The translations under genes and the position numbers were made by a program. The notes under the pieces are model-generated. The model was given only the letters and a program-made list of their open reading frames with translations, did not search any database and was not told where the DNA came from. From NCBI GenBank assembly GCA_019155205.2, contig JAHNZQ020000092.1, forward strand, positions 642,546 to 706,545: a DNA stretch of 64,000 nt, read 5' to 3'. This DNA is from Gracilaria vermiculophylla. Taxonomy: Eukaryota; Rhodophyta; Florideophyceae; Gracilariales; Gracilariaceae. Positions 47,582 to 58,277 of this stretch are shown here, in pieces; positions within the stretch are counted from its first letter, which is position 1; each line of letters begins with the position of its first letter.

Positions 47582-50226
47582 GTTTGCGGAATGCAATCCA
47601 GGAGCTAGATAACGCTATGAGCGAAATGTAAAACCAGTCACCACAATGGTGTGAATATGTGCTTATCCGTCACTCGCGGTCGCGGAACACTTGGGAATGA
47701 GATCGTTGTTCACTCTTGACCGAATTCGAGGGACAGAGAATCTAAGCAAAACGTGTCAGAGATAAAACTTCAAATCCCATTGTAAAGTAACCCTTTTCCT
47801 CAACCTCCGAATCACGGCGGGTATGGGACGAGCGGACGCATTTATGAGATGATAACGCGGGGGCAGAGCGTTTTTTTTTTGCACAGATCGTACCCCCAAA
47901 AACCATCATGTCACGGTAAAAAAAAGCTTGGCTTTGCGAAGTTCGTAATAAAAGCGCTGAGACAGCTCATTCCCGCATGGAAAGGCAAGCTTGTAATCGG
48001 AATTTCCTGTTCCCTCGACACATTTTGGGGCCCCAAGGGCCTGCATATGATCATAAAATTGATCTGGACTCGCATAAATGATTGACCAGACACTGTCTAC
48101 CGTATCTTACTCTCTTTCTTTTCATAAGTCCGCAGGGTAGCGTTATATCAAAATCGTCATTTTTATGATCACTATAATTTATTAGTTATCTGCCAAAAAA
48201 CCTCGACAGCTGACATTTGCAGGTGATCGCACGAGGACGGCTTTTTTTTGCCATTTCTCACAAAGGTGTTCGGAGCAAAACTTACCATCTCGGATGGACC
48301 CTCATATTAAAGGTCAGTGCCTCACATTTTGCTGACGTCGCTGCTCGCAAGAATACTATCGGCATTAGATTCAAGGGAGATAGAAAAGAAAGCAAATGGC
48401 ATAAAACTGGTTCTGGACACTTTATCCTTTTGCTCCTCACACCCAAATCCTATTGAACTAAAAGGCTATCAGACTCTCGCTAGTGCGTTTAACGGATGGA
48501 GTGGCGACACTTGCAGGCCCCGGTTTGAAAAGAAGAAAGATCCCAGGACATAAAAGAGCTTGGTACAGACTGTAGTCACTGGTTCTGTCCCATGTGCCTA
48601 AGACAGTCTCCATCGTTGAAGTCGCCATCACGCTTTCCGGATATTCAACTTTCTTCTAGTGAAGAAAATTCTTTTTTTATTAATCTCTTCATGAACTTTT
48701 TCTGGAGTTTATTTGGAAATAAGTGGTGCGAGTATTCCTGGTAGGGCACAACACATGTTACAAATGGTGTTAATGTGAGCGAGCGTTACGTCTTTATCTA
48801 TGTGCATTTGGATTTAATGTGCGTGAAAAGTTGTACATTACAATACACGTGAGAACGGTATCTCAACATCTCGATCTTTCGAGGAGGATGAAGAACAAGG
48901 CCAGTGTCTACAATGGCAGAACTTTTTTTTGGCACTTCTTGAAACAACAACGGTAATCGAACGGAACCCGTGATAATGCCCAATGCGGCGATAAACAGTT
49001 ATTGTAGACCAACAGTGCCGCATCCTCTGGGTCGTGATTTGAGCGAAGTGACACTCTTCGAAGGGACTAGGAAAGATTTCTTCTTTTTCAGACGTCTTAA
49101 ACTTTAAAGCGGGTGCGAACCAAAGCGGAAAAGTTTGTCCCGTTTGTCTTGGGGAGTTCAGTGAGAGAAATATTAATACCGAACAGTGTCTCCACTTCGC
49201 TTGAACGGAATGTCGAAAGAGTTAGTTGGTTGTCCAAGGAGAGACATTGTGCCAGTCCTATTTGTCGAATACCACATGATGAGCACCAACTGATTTGCAA
49301 AACTGGGAGGTTTTCATTCAGGCACAATTCTTGGTTAAATGATTGCTCTCCTTTTCACTCGTTGTTGGGGTCTTGTAATTTGCTTCTTCAACAACAGTGG
49401 TATAAATTATCTTCATCTCCAATTCGAGATGATCAAACTCAATGGTCGCTTCGGCTTCACAATTCATAGAAAAGAACGCGAAGTGAAGGCAAGAATGAGA
49501 ACGGTAAAGAGAACAATGGCAGAGCACTACCCAAAGAACCACATAATTTTGAGCAAATAGAAAAAAATATTCGTCCGTTGAAGTCGATATTGTGTGATGG
49601 TAGTTTTAAAATATTCTGCAGACTGTTCAGTGCAGAAATTTGGTATCAAGAAACGCATGGTATGTCAGAGCAGTAGTGAAGTGTGATGCGGTCGGCAACT
49701 TACATAAAACGCCCGAAAGCATTGTGCCGACAAAGTCGATTGAATTCACATTCGCACCATCTTGCTTGCGCGTGAGGGTTTCTATTTACAGAAATTGAAG
49801 TTAATTGCCCTAATCATTCATGTAGGAGCCTCAAAAACCGGTATCGAGAGTTACCCTTCTTATCACGTCTTAGTTTTGAAGTCTTCTATGTGTGTAAATT
49901 CTTAAGAAGACCGGTTGCAACAGCATGAGCAACATGCCTATCGTTTCCATACAAGTGTTCTTTAGTGAGGATCGTTGCGAGGAGTTCAGCATTTCCTTTA
50001 GTCAATCTTGGTTTTGCAGACATGGTAATAATCGTTCCATATTCTGTGGATAACTCCAATAGGAATGTATCAACATATCGGTCTTTCACCATACTGGCCG
50101 ATAATCACTGAGCTTGTCTCCAGCTCCGTAGTCTGTACTGCTTCCCTATGATTTCGTGGTAAAGAGTGAGATGAACACAAAAAATCCCTGAACGGCCGTA
50201 GCACAGCCTTTGCTGATCAGCAGGCG
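47582..50226. other. 2.6-kb AT-richer intergenic region
   Basis: Lies between the asparaginase start and the stop of the transposase-like gene, both minus. Only short frames are present. A 68-residue frame on the minus strand (49886-50092) starts at an ATG in good context but matches nothing I know. T8 runs occur at 47872 and 48241. No tRNA or snRNA signature was seen. Confidence 0.45.
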
Positions 50227-53200
50227 CTATCGTGCTTCAAGTCTTTGTTTACTCTTGGACCGTAAGGCGTTGATTTTGTTGATGACTTGTTTTTGGTTTG
50301 GAAAGTCTGGAGGTAAACGGCCTTGTTCGTCTTTGAAAAAATCTTCAAACTGTTTGAACATATGTCGAGGTTTAGGACGATTCGCCTCATCCAAGACAAG
50401 CTGCTGTTCATGCATTTCTGTGATCTTTGCAATGTAACGAGCTCTCATCCTGGTTTTCCCACCTCCGTTGTCCTCTTCTCCGTATGCCATCACTGGTGTT
50501 CCATCGTGCCCCATCTGGCAAAACGGCTGGATACGCCATAACGCCTTCCGAAGCTTACACCAGCCGTCAATGATATGTACAGAAGGAATATCAATGTCAT
50601 GGCGTTGCGGATACTTACCGACAAGACGATCTCGAAACACAGATGGCCCTAATTCAGCTTCGCCCTTGGTTTCATCCAACCATTGGAAGACTTCGTGTTT
50701 GTACACAAGTGTAGCGTTAGACTCAACAACTTCTTCAAGCCCCAGATCCCTGGCCCATCCATACTCCAAACCTGATATTGTTTGGTGCTCTTTCCCTCCC
50801 ATCAAAGGTGAGCCAGTCAACAAATATGCAGAAGGGTCGGAAAAGGCCGGTAAATCACCATCGCGAAACATTTCCGTAGCCAATACGACGGCACGGGCGG
50901 AAACGTCTTTGTCCACCGGAGGTCCTTTGCACTGATGAGACTGAAGGAAACGCTCGCTCTTAAAGCTCCGCTGGCACTCATGACAACTTCTTCCTGCGAT
51001 GCCCGTCTTTACCAACGGGATTGTAGTTGGTTCTTCTTTCTGAGAATTATCAATCGATTCAATTGAATTACTTCTTTTCGATCTGATTCGACTGATGGTG
51101 TCAACCAGCAATCCTCCGGTGACACCATGTGGATATGATGAAAGCTTTATAGCTCTGGTGTTAATCTGCCGTCCAAAAAATGAAACACGAACATGGGTGA
51201 CTGGCCCGGTCCATTCTACTACTGAAGAGTGGTTAGACGAGGGCCTCATATGCGAAGGCATCGGATATCTATTAGCAACTGCAGGCAGGTGATTAGAATT
51301 TCGAGCACTTTCTTCCCCGGTATCATCCAAATCCATTGATTTCTGCCGTTCCCCATCGTACTGAGTGAAAATAGTAAACCCTGGGGCCCCAATTCCAGCT
51401 GCGTTGTTTTGACCCCCGCCATGATGGGGCATACTTGAATCGTCTGGGGATGGGTGAAGCAACTCCGAAATTCGGGCTTGATGCGGTTGAAGCTCATTTT
51501 TGAAGAATCCATCGCCAACCTCCACGACGGATCCTTTGCTGATTCCTCCGAAGTCACAGACACGTACTTTAACCAGATGGGTTTCGTTTGCTTTATCACC
51601 TGATGTTTGCCAATCCTGATATACAATGTCGTTTGCGCCTCCAAACTCAGGAAATTCGGAGCCATGGGATCTTGGGAACTTTATGTGCGAGATGAAATCT
51701 TGGCATTGTCGGTCAAGCACAATGTGGCTGGCGGCGGTATCTAAGAGTGCGTTATCAGAACTGATAATGCTCAGCGCTTGCTCAATCGTCGGAAGGCTTT
51801 CCTGTGCGCATCTAGAGAGGAGTATCTTCATGACATACTCAAAATGGGCGTCTAAGAGAGATTCACATATCTGAGAACAAGAATGTATGAGACGTGCCGC
51901 GCAGAAACCCTGGGATCGCGAAATATGTGGAAGGAAGCAGGCGAAAATGCGATTCTTGTAGATTGGCGTATTATCGGTCACAAAAAAAAGTTCATCCGCT
52001 TCGGGAAAGTCAAGGCGAATGCGATGAATGAGAGCCTCGGCGACAAACAACATGACTAATGAATCATCTATGTCCGCTGCTGATATGAAGTGATCATAAA
52101 AAACGTTCTTTAGTTCCTCCTTCCCTGTTTCATATTCATTTCCTTGCTCATAGAAAAACACGGTAGCCCCGTGAAGTGCAGCACCTTCAATGATAGGAAT
52201 CTTGCCAGCTTTCATGGAAGGAGGTTCAGGGTGCTCGAAGCTCATAAACACAACAAGTCGATTGCGCATTTTCTTCGAGCGAACTTCATGGACAACGTTT
52301 TCGATTGCTTTATCCTGGATTGTTTTGCAACAAAGGTAACCCATGTATGAGATGAACTTCTTGCGGCACGATTCAATGATATCTCTCACAGCATCAATTT
52401 CGGTAGGAGGTGCCATATCTAACAGAGAATGAATCACTGCAAACGGAAAGACACAGCCCTTGCATTCGCTGTTTCGATTTCGCATAACTCGTAAATCAGT
52501 CAACATGCTAGAACACTTAAGTGCAAAGCTTATGTCGTGAAAGCCAAACTCGTCGGTTCCGAGGTGGCTTTCTACAAATGAATGCATCAAAAACCACTCA
52601 GCTTTGTCAATCTCGCGAAGAAATGCGGTGCGTTCTTCATATGGAACAAAACGAATGGCAATGTCTCTCACAAGAACCAGGGGGTCCTTCACTAGAGTAC
52701 GCGTTGGATTGTCAATAGGCACAGGCCACTTCAGTTCTTTTCGCGTGAGAGCGTTCAATACAGCGTAAAACGAACCGCGTGAGAGAGGGTTAGAAGAAGA
52801 TGGTTCGAGGGCTCTGCAGTATTCTTGGTGCATGAGGCTTCCGTTTTTCGACACCATGACAGCTGGGAGCTGGATGATCTTTTCGTCAACAACGATTCGA
52901 AGAGCGCTCCATGAGACAAGAACCAAGTTATCGAGCGAGAAAAGAAAAGCAAGCAAGTGACGCAGTGATTCGTCTTGAACTTTTGTTCGACCGTACTTTG
53001 CGGGCTGCAGCTCTCCGCATTCAAGCAGTACTTCCCAGTCGCGGCGAGCACGGCTAAAGGTCTTTCCCGTCATTTTCAGAGTGTCCTCTTTCCCATCATC
53101 ACTATCTTCTTCATGGCCCTGTGCATCGTCATCGTGCCCAAGCAAACGATTAACCTCTGCGCGGGACATGCTTCCGCATAGAACGCTGCGGACATATCTG

Positions 53201-53778
53201 CGCGCAATTGTACCTCGTTTGGTGGCCTTCATCGCTGTTATCACGTTGGAAATGAGCTTTTCTTGCACGCTGGCATTCGCCTGGGCTCGGGTATCAAACA
53301 TCTGGATGAGGGCAGACGGGTCGGAAGGGTAAACGAGTGCAGCGAGCGCGGCGACAATCTTGCGGATGAAAGCGTGGGCCGGTTTTATGTTAGGTCTCTC
53401 ACCGAGCGTTGCGCTCATGTTGATGATGCGTGTAAGAGCTCGGGGATCGATGTCGAGCGTCCTGAGGACGGCGCGCAGTTTCTCCTTTGCCTCAGGCGTG
53501 ATGAGCGGAAGTGGATGCGAAGCAGGGTTGGGGGCGGCGTGGGCTGGAGTATGAGGAGGGTGCTGAACGGAAGGCTCGTCGGGAACGACGACGGCGGCGG
53601 GGCGCATGGAGGGATCGGATAGGGCGACATCGATGGGCGGGACGAAAAGCGCGCCGGAAGCGTGTATGGCGGGCTCGGGCGTCCTCCAGGCCGGGGCGGA
53701 CGGTTCTACGCGACGACGGCGCTTGGTGGCGTGAGGGCTCTCGGGGTTTTGCGTCATGATGGCAGGCACGTCGGTCAT
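50227..53778 (-). CDS. Large transposase-like protein with zinc finger, function unknown
   Basis: 1183 aa in one exon, unlike any cellular enzyme I recognise. Around residue 310 the segment LPAVMVSKNGSLMHQEYCRAL...PLSRGSFYAVLNAL resembles the (N)V-x-T...Y-x2-YC...F-x-PLS-x3-L-x2-IL pattern of large uncharacterised eukaryotic proteins that carry an RNase H-like transposase core. The core would be about 520-680: VVFMSFEHPE, then DELFFVTDNTPIYKNRIF, then ICESLLDAHFEYV. The first acidic position seems lost; the later two Asp remain. A Cys-x2-Cys-x12-His-x-Cys finger lies near 926. The N-terminus is basic, so it may be nuclear. A domesticated transposon gene is an inference. Start at the ATG 53778; the longer frame opens at GTG. 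Confidence 0.5.
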   Translation of the reverse strand: MTDVPAIMTQNPESPHATKRRRRVEPSAPAWRTPEPAIHASGALFVPPIDVALSDPSMRPAAVVVPDEPSVQHPPHTPAHAAPNPASHPLPLITPEAKEKLRAVLRTLDIDPRALTRIINMSATLGERPNIKPAHAFIRKIVAALAALVYPSDPSALIQMFDTRAQANASVQEKLISNVITAMKATKRGTIARRYVRSVLCGSMSRAEVNRLLGHDDDAQGHEEDSDDGKEDTLKMTGKTFSRARRDWEVLLECGELQPAKYGRTKVQDESLRHLLAFLFSLDNLVLVSWSALRIVVDEKIIQLPAVMVSKNGSLMHQEYCRALEPSSSNPLSRGSFYAVLNALTRKELKWPVPIDNPTRTLVKDPLVLVRDIAIRFVPYEERTAFLREIDKAEWFLMHSFVESHLGTDEFGFHDISFALKCSSMLTDLRVMRNRNSECKGCVFPFAVIHSLLDMAPPTEIDAVRDIIESCRKKFISYMGYLCCKTIQDKAIENVVHEVRSKKMRNRLVVFMSFEHPEPPSMKAGKIPIIEGAALHGATVFFYEQGNEYETGKEELKNVFYDHFISAADIDDSLVMLFVAEALIHRIRLDFPEADELFFVTDNTPIYKNRIFACFLPHISRSQGFCAARLIHSCSQICESLLDAHFEYVMKILLSRCAQESLPTIEQALSIISSDNALLDTAASHIVLDRQCQDFISHIKFPRSHGSEFPEFGGANDIVYQDWQTSGDKANETHLVKVRVCDFGGISKGSVVEVGDGFFKNELQPHQARISELLHPSPDDSSMPHHGGGQNNAAGIGAPGFTIFTQYDGERQKSMDLDDTGEESARNSNHLPAVANRYPMPSHMRPSSNHSSVVEWTGPVTHVRVSFFGRQINTRAIKLSSYPHGVTGGLLVDTISRIRSKRSNSIESIDNSQKEEPTTIPLVKTGIAGRSCHECQRSFKSERFLQSHQCKGPPVDKDVSARAVVLATEMFRDGDLPAFSDPSAYLLTGSPLMGGKEHQTISGLEYGWARDLGLEEVVESNATLVYKHEVFQWLDETKGEAELGPSVFRDRLVGKYPQRHDIDIPSVHIIDGWCKLRKALWRIQPFCQMGHDGTPVMAYGEEDNGGGKTRMRARYIAKITEMHEQQLVLDEANRPKPRHMFKQFEDFFKDEQGRLPPDFPNQKQVINKINALRSKSKQRLEAR

Positions 53779-54257
53779 GGAGAACCACAGACGCCGATAG
53801 TGTCGGCAACACTTTCGCTTGATCGGCGACTTTGAGGCTTGGAGCGGGTCGTACCGGGGGGGGGGTCGGGGGCGGCTCAAGCGCGCCACCTTCTCCAACA
53901 GCGAGCGCACCCTAGCGGGGCCTTACAGCACGTGTGTCCGTCTGGGCCCGAAGAGAAGCGCAGTATTACTGTAATGCTGGGTAGTCCGCGCACACCCCGC
54001 GCGCACATTTTGACGTAGAGCGAGTCGGGCAGTGCAGTCCACCGGTGAGCGCCAACGCTCGACGTCACTTCGTGCAAGCGTAGTTCCTCTGGCGTAGGCA
54101 ATCGCGCCTTGATGGCACGAGAATGTGCGCCTCCTCCGGCTCGCGTTCTCGTTCGTGGTCCTCGTCAGCAGCACGTGCGCTTTAAAGTTCGTCGTCAACC
54201 GCTCACGGTCTGAGAGCTTCATTTGCTCCAGCTTCTCTCGAGAAAACCGCCGACGCG
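53779..54257. other. Divergent intergenic region transposase-like/SPT7-like
   Basis: 479 bp between opposed ATGs. It contains a short G-rich run (CGGGGGGGGGGTCGGGGG at 53857-53874). No terminal inverted repeats belonging to the neighbouring transposase-like gene are evident here by eye. Confidence 0.35.
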
Positions 54258-56144
54258 ATGCAAACCGCCCAAGTCTTAGAGCGATACCGCCACCTGTTTG
54301 GCTCTCTACCACACTCTGCCTTCACTCTCCCCGAATCCGATATTTCAGCTGCGCAGCAAGCGGCACGCACGCCGGAGACGTGGCGAACGCATTTTCTTTC
54401 TTGTTCAGGTACCAACTTGCGTCGCGCATTGTCCCATGCTCTCCTGGACTCCATATCCGCTCGTAATGCAGACGACGCAGGATGCGAACCTGACATGGGC
54501 ATCATGGACGGCGATGACGGCGGTTACACTACACCAGCTTCTCTGCTTGAGGACGAGAGAATCGCTGATGCTTCAGTGCCTTGTTATGCCCTTTTGGGAG
54601 CGCCAGCTTCTCATTGCTCTTCTTCAGCAAATTCATTGGCGTTCGAATCAACTTCTACCGTGCTTCTCGCTGAACAGGCACTCGAACATCTTTACCAATG
54701 CCAACATTCGTCGTCGCCTCCCGAGACAGACGTGCTTGCAACTGTGCTTTCGGAAATGCGAAGTATTGTTACCAAAACGCGAACGAAGGAGTTACGCCAC
54801 CCGCAGCAATTTGCAAACTCTTTACAGCATATAACTGAGAGACAGAGCTTGCCTGCGATTGTACGCCAGCAGCTTGAAACATCAATCTCCGCGGCCAAAA
54901 AGTGCGCACAAGCCTGTCGTGATCGAGCTCTGGTTTGCTCCAAAGCTGACGCTTTAACGACTGGGCTTCTTTCCGCGAATCAGTCCAAGTCGTTGCTTGA
55001 TTCTAAAGCAGTGGTGCGTCCACCCCGCAAGCGTCCTCGCGCTCCAGCATTCTTCAATGCTGTCCCTCGTCCTGATCCACCAGCTTCATTGGAACAAATC
55101 TTGGGACCGACAAATATCGTCCCGAAAAACGTGTATTGCCTGCGTCGCTATCATTCGTGGCGTTCGGCAGTGGTTGCCAAGGTTATGGAGAAGCGTCGCA
55201 ATTCAGTTGCAAAGCAGGAAAATGTAGTACCACAAGTCGGTGCTCGCGTTACAAGTCCGCAACTGTGCGTCAAAAGGGCACGGAAAGACGCGATAGAAAT
55301 ATTTAATGATCCGGGGCGTTCGTCTGTCTTTGAAGCTCAAGATCGTTACGATGCTATGACGCGTTCTGTCTGCGCACTACTGTTTGCGCATGTCGGGTTT
55401 TCACATATCACAACAAACGCAATGAACCTTGTGGCGGATGTGGTTCAGCAGTTTATAATGCAAATGGGATCTAGTTTGTGCGTGGTCAGAGAAAATTTGG
55501 ACAAAGCGTTAGATGCAGATGTTCACTCAGATGAGAATGGAAGGCTAAAGACTACCGAGGAGAGAATTGAAGAGTACAGAATCATATGCGAATCAGGTCC
55601 AAAGGGTAGTATACAAGGTTTGGTGTATTATGTGAAATGTGAGCTGCCGCGCATCATGTACAGGGTGAAAGATGCTGAAAAACGACTCGAACATCAAGTT
55701 CTCTGCGATAAGTTTGGTGCAGTTATCTTTCGAGACCCGGAGGAACTGAAGCTTATTGAGGCTACTGTACGCGCGGAGCTTGCCAATGAGCCCACACTTT
55801 CTGACGACAAACTTGGTATGAAAGGGCAGGACGCACCAGTGTCTGAAGAAGATGTGAAGCTCGACGGCGAGCCATTTATGCTCGGATATCTTTGTGAATC
55901 TGTGCGTTTAGATGTTCTTGGGGGCATTACCGTTCCCGCACGCGCTGTGTACGGAAGAGATGCCTTTAGCAAGGACGGCGTTGCAAACGGCCGAATAGAG
56001 AAAGCTCAACGGTCTGCTATGCCGAAGAACAATGGCGCGTCATTGCAAAGTACTTCGACCTCTTCAGCTCTAATAGCCTCTTCTAAACCAGTGAAGTCAG
56101 AAGCGAAGGTTGCAGATATGGATGACGGACAACAGTGTAAATGA
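54258..56144 (+). CDS. SPT7/SUPT7L-like histone-fold protein (SAGA)
   Basis: 628 aa. The N-terminal 280 residues are Ser/Ala-rich and not recognisable. A bromodomain-associated (BTP) histone fold lies at about residues 357-420: RYDAMTRSVCALLFAHVGFSHITTNAMNLVADVVQQFI. This fold occurs in SPT7/SUPT7L, TAF3 and TAF8, which pair with TAF10-type partners in SAGA or TFIID. The following stretch (EEYRIICESGPKGSIQGLVYYV, DGEPFMLGYLCESVRLDV) is consistent with a SUPT7L-like protein. No bromodomain or PHD finger is visible, which argues against yeast SPT7 itself and TAF3. ATG at 54258. Confidence 0.6.
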   Translation: MQTAQVLERYRHLFGSLPHSAFTLPESDISAAQQAARTPETWRTHFLSCSGTNLRRALSHALLDSISARNADDAGCEPDMGIMDGDDGGYTTPASLLEDERIADASVPCYALLGAPASHCSSSANSLAFESTSTVLLAEQALEHLYQCQHSSSPPETDVLATVLSEMRSIVTKTRTKELRHPQQFANSLQHITERQSLPAIVRQQLETSISAAKKCAQACRDRALVCSKADALTTGLLSANQSKSLLDSKAVVRPPRKRPRAPAFFNAVPRPDPPASLEQILGPTNIVPKNVYCLRRYHSWRSAVVAKVMEKRRNSVAKQENVVPQVGARVTSPQLCVKRARKDAIEIFNDPGRSSVFEAQDRYDAMTRSVCALLFAHVGFSHITTNAMNLVADVVQQFIMQMGSSLCVVRENLDKALDADVHSDENGRLKTTEERIEEYRIICESGPKGSIQGLVYYVKCELPRIMYRVKDAEKRLEHQVLCDKFGAVIFRDPEELKLIEATVRAELANEPTLSDDKLGMKGQDAPVSEEDVKLDGEPFMLGYLCESVRLDVLGGITVPARAVYGRDAFSKDGVANGRIEKAQRSAMPKNNGASLQSTSTSSALIASSKPVKSEAKVADMDDGQQCK

Positions 56145-56604
56145 GAATTAATAATGTTCTTCGTTATGTATCTGTCTCAAATTCCCCACTTCCCTCCACT
56201 TAGCCAACAACCAACTCATTATTTGGTTGCCCAATTGCTGAGTGCTCAAGAAAAGGAAGGACGACCTTTTCACCCATACCATGACTGTAAAGCATCATTG
56301 CCATATGAACGAAGTTGTGAAGAAGCAGGTACATATGTTCTTTCTAAGTCTTTCGACCCGAGGAGTGTGCGTTACGCACGTTGTTTTCTCTGTTCAGATA
56401 CTAAAGAATCTACACATCGAGCCCCTAGACCAAGAAAATTGGTAAGAATTATACAAATCCATACAACCTTTTAATGAAAGCAAAGTTCCCTGTTCGCCGT
56501 GGTTGCTATGCACAATTAATACCCCGATGAAGAAACATGCAGTGTCACATAAATGACCGAGCCATAGCTGACAACTTGTCCAAGTGAATTGGTGATGAAA
56601 AGCC
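56145..56604. other. Convergent 3' intergenic region
   Basis: 460 bp between the SPT7-like stop and the ferredoxin-MBL stop. Only short frames; no gene or RNA seen. Confidence 0.4.
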
Positions 56605-57621
56605 TTAAACATAGCTCTCCGTGGAAGCCCTCATACGGCTCACCAATGCTTGTATCTCCTTCCGGCGTTCCTGCTCGTCTGCAAACTCAATTTTTCGCCC
56701 GTGTCCAGGCCAGATATATTTGAAGTCAACGTCAGCGAGAGATATTATGCTTTCGATCTGAGCGTCCCAACTAAAAGAATTGAAGGGTTTGAATGCTACT
56801 AATCTGCCAACCTTACTTGAATAAGCCACATGGTCTCCTGAGAACAAGCTCTTGGAATGTTCATGTAACATACACATCGAACCCTTCGAATGGCCTGGAG
56901 TATGTAACAGAGTGAGTCCGTGTGCAACAATAAACGGGAAATCAGAATTATACAACTTGACTTCACTTTTATGCGTCCCCTGGGGTTTGTTGCATTCCGC
57001 AGCATGAATTATTCGTACACACTTCAATCGCTCTGCCCATTGAGCATGCCCGAAAACATCGTCTCTATGCGAAAGAGCGAGGTATAGTTTTCTGCCACCG
57101 ACAATATTTTCGATGCCCTTCGCGAGTTTCTCTGAGAATCGTGGACAGTCGAAGATTACGGCTGCATCTGATGTCATTGCCAACCAACTAGAAGCCCCAA
57201 ATGTGAACTCGGAGGCAAAACCATTGAAGTACACCCCAGGAACCTCCTGTCCGTTCTTATCTGTGGCTGGGATGGGAAACGAGTGCACGACATCCTTTGT
57301 ATGCGGTTCTGGTGTTTCCGCGCGGATACTGCCCGTAGGGCAGGACACTAAAGCGCGAAGCGCCTGCAACCTGTCTTTCTCGTTTTGTGGTTGAGCGTAG
57401 ACTGCAGACTTGGAATTGATTCGAGAAAACGTGGCCGGGGCTACCCATCGACAGATATCACAATCGATGCAACTTGAATCCACATATATGTTGCCTTCAA
57501 CGTTCTCCTGGCGGCGAGAACGGGACATAGTGCATACATTACGATGCTGGAAGGGCTTCAAGCTTCTAGGAATCGTCTTGCCTCCTACTGGGAGTGGGGA
57601 CGTGAACGCAAATATCTGCAT
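56605..57621 (-). CDS. Ferredoxin-metallo-beta-lactamase fusion protein
   Basis: 338 aa. The first 40 residues (MQIFAFTSPL..., no acidic residue early) look like an organelle targeting peptide. A 4Fe-4S ferredoxin-type module follows (CIDCDICRWVAPATF, and CPTGSI further on). A metallo-beta-lactamase fold follows: ALSHRDDVFGHAQWAERL in place of HxHxDH, HTPGHSKGSM, LFSGDH and a final WPGHGRKIEF. The first metal motif is altered, so the site may bind one metal. Plants have proteins of this layout (At4g33540-type), of unclear chemistry. The frame upstream of 57621 opens only at TTG. Divergent with the ARM-repeat gene. Confidence 0.8.
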   Translation of the reverse strand: MQIFAFTSPLPVGGKTIPRSLKPFQHRNVCTMSRSRRQENVEGNIYVDSSCIDCDICRWVAPATFSRINSKSAVYAQPQNEKDRLQALRALVSCPTGSIRAETPEPHTKDVVHSFPIPATDKNGQEVPGVYFNGFASEFTFGASSWLAMTSDAAVIFDCPRFSEKLAKGIENIVGGRKLYLALSHRDDVFGHAQWAERLKCVRIIHAAECNKPQGTHKSEVKLYNSDFPFIVAHGLTLLHTPGHSKGSMCMLHEHSKSLFSGDHVAYSSKVGRLVAFKPFNSFSWDAQIESIISLADVDFKYIWPGHGRKIEFADEQERRKEIQALVSRMRASTESYV

Positions 57622-58277
57622 TTTTCCCGGAAACCAGCTTCGAAGGTGATAAGCGACGATGAGACGGGTTACAGTACGCACATGAAACGAGCCGTTTATA
57701 TGTGCATGTGTGCAAATGTACTCAGGGGTGGAATCCGACTGTGTCCGTGCGGCTCTCAAAGTTTGGTTAGCTGTTCGGGGAAATACGCGGTCCTGATGTT
57801 GCCTGTGTAGAATGCAATATGCGGTGGACTGTTGGTAAGTTAGAAACTCAAGCAGCTGGGTTTGAACCCTACAAGGATAGGGCAACAGTTTTGAAAGGTC
57901 ATTCGTCCCAAAATTGTGGATGGGGAACTCTGACGAACGAGACCAATTATCTCGCTGTTTGTGGATTTTGTTGATGATCCGGCGCCGAAAGCCAAACCGC
58001 GAAATTGAGGTCAGAAGCCGGAAGCGTCTGATGCATCACGGCGCTCTCTTTGTGTTGCAAAAATGCATTGCGCCACGTGTGATCGGTGAGCGGATCAAAG
58101 TCGCTGACCGACGCCGTCGCCGACGTCGGATGCGCTATACCTACGGCATGAGACAACAGGCAGTAAACACGATCCCGCTACTGCCGCCGCGGATGGTCAT
58201 GCCTCTGTCTTCGCCGTTCCGTCAAGTGACGTGTTCGGAATTTCTGAAGCCTTGTACCTCACATCGGGATTAGGGAA
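57622..58277. other. Divergent intergenic region
   Basis: 656 bp between opposed ATGs. It contains a GGGTTTGAACCC palindrome at 57858-57869 that resembles a tRNA T-arm but lacks the other arms. No gene supported. Confidence 0.4.

Noticed and set aside
49886..50092. 68-aa minus-strand frame with good ATG context
   Set aside because: Looks protein-like but too short and unmatched; left as a note in the intergenic entry.
57841..57900. tRNA-like T-arm GGGTTTGAACCC
   Set aside because: A 12-base palindrome, but the T-stem does not extend and no anticodon or acceptor stem could be folded around it.
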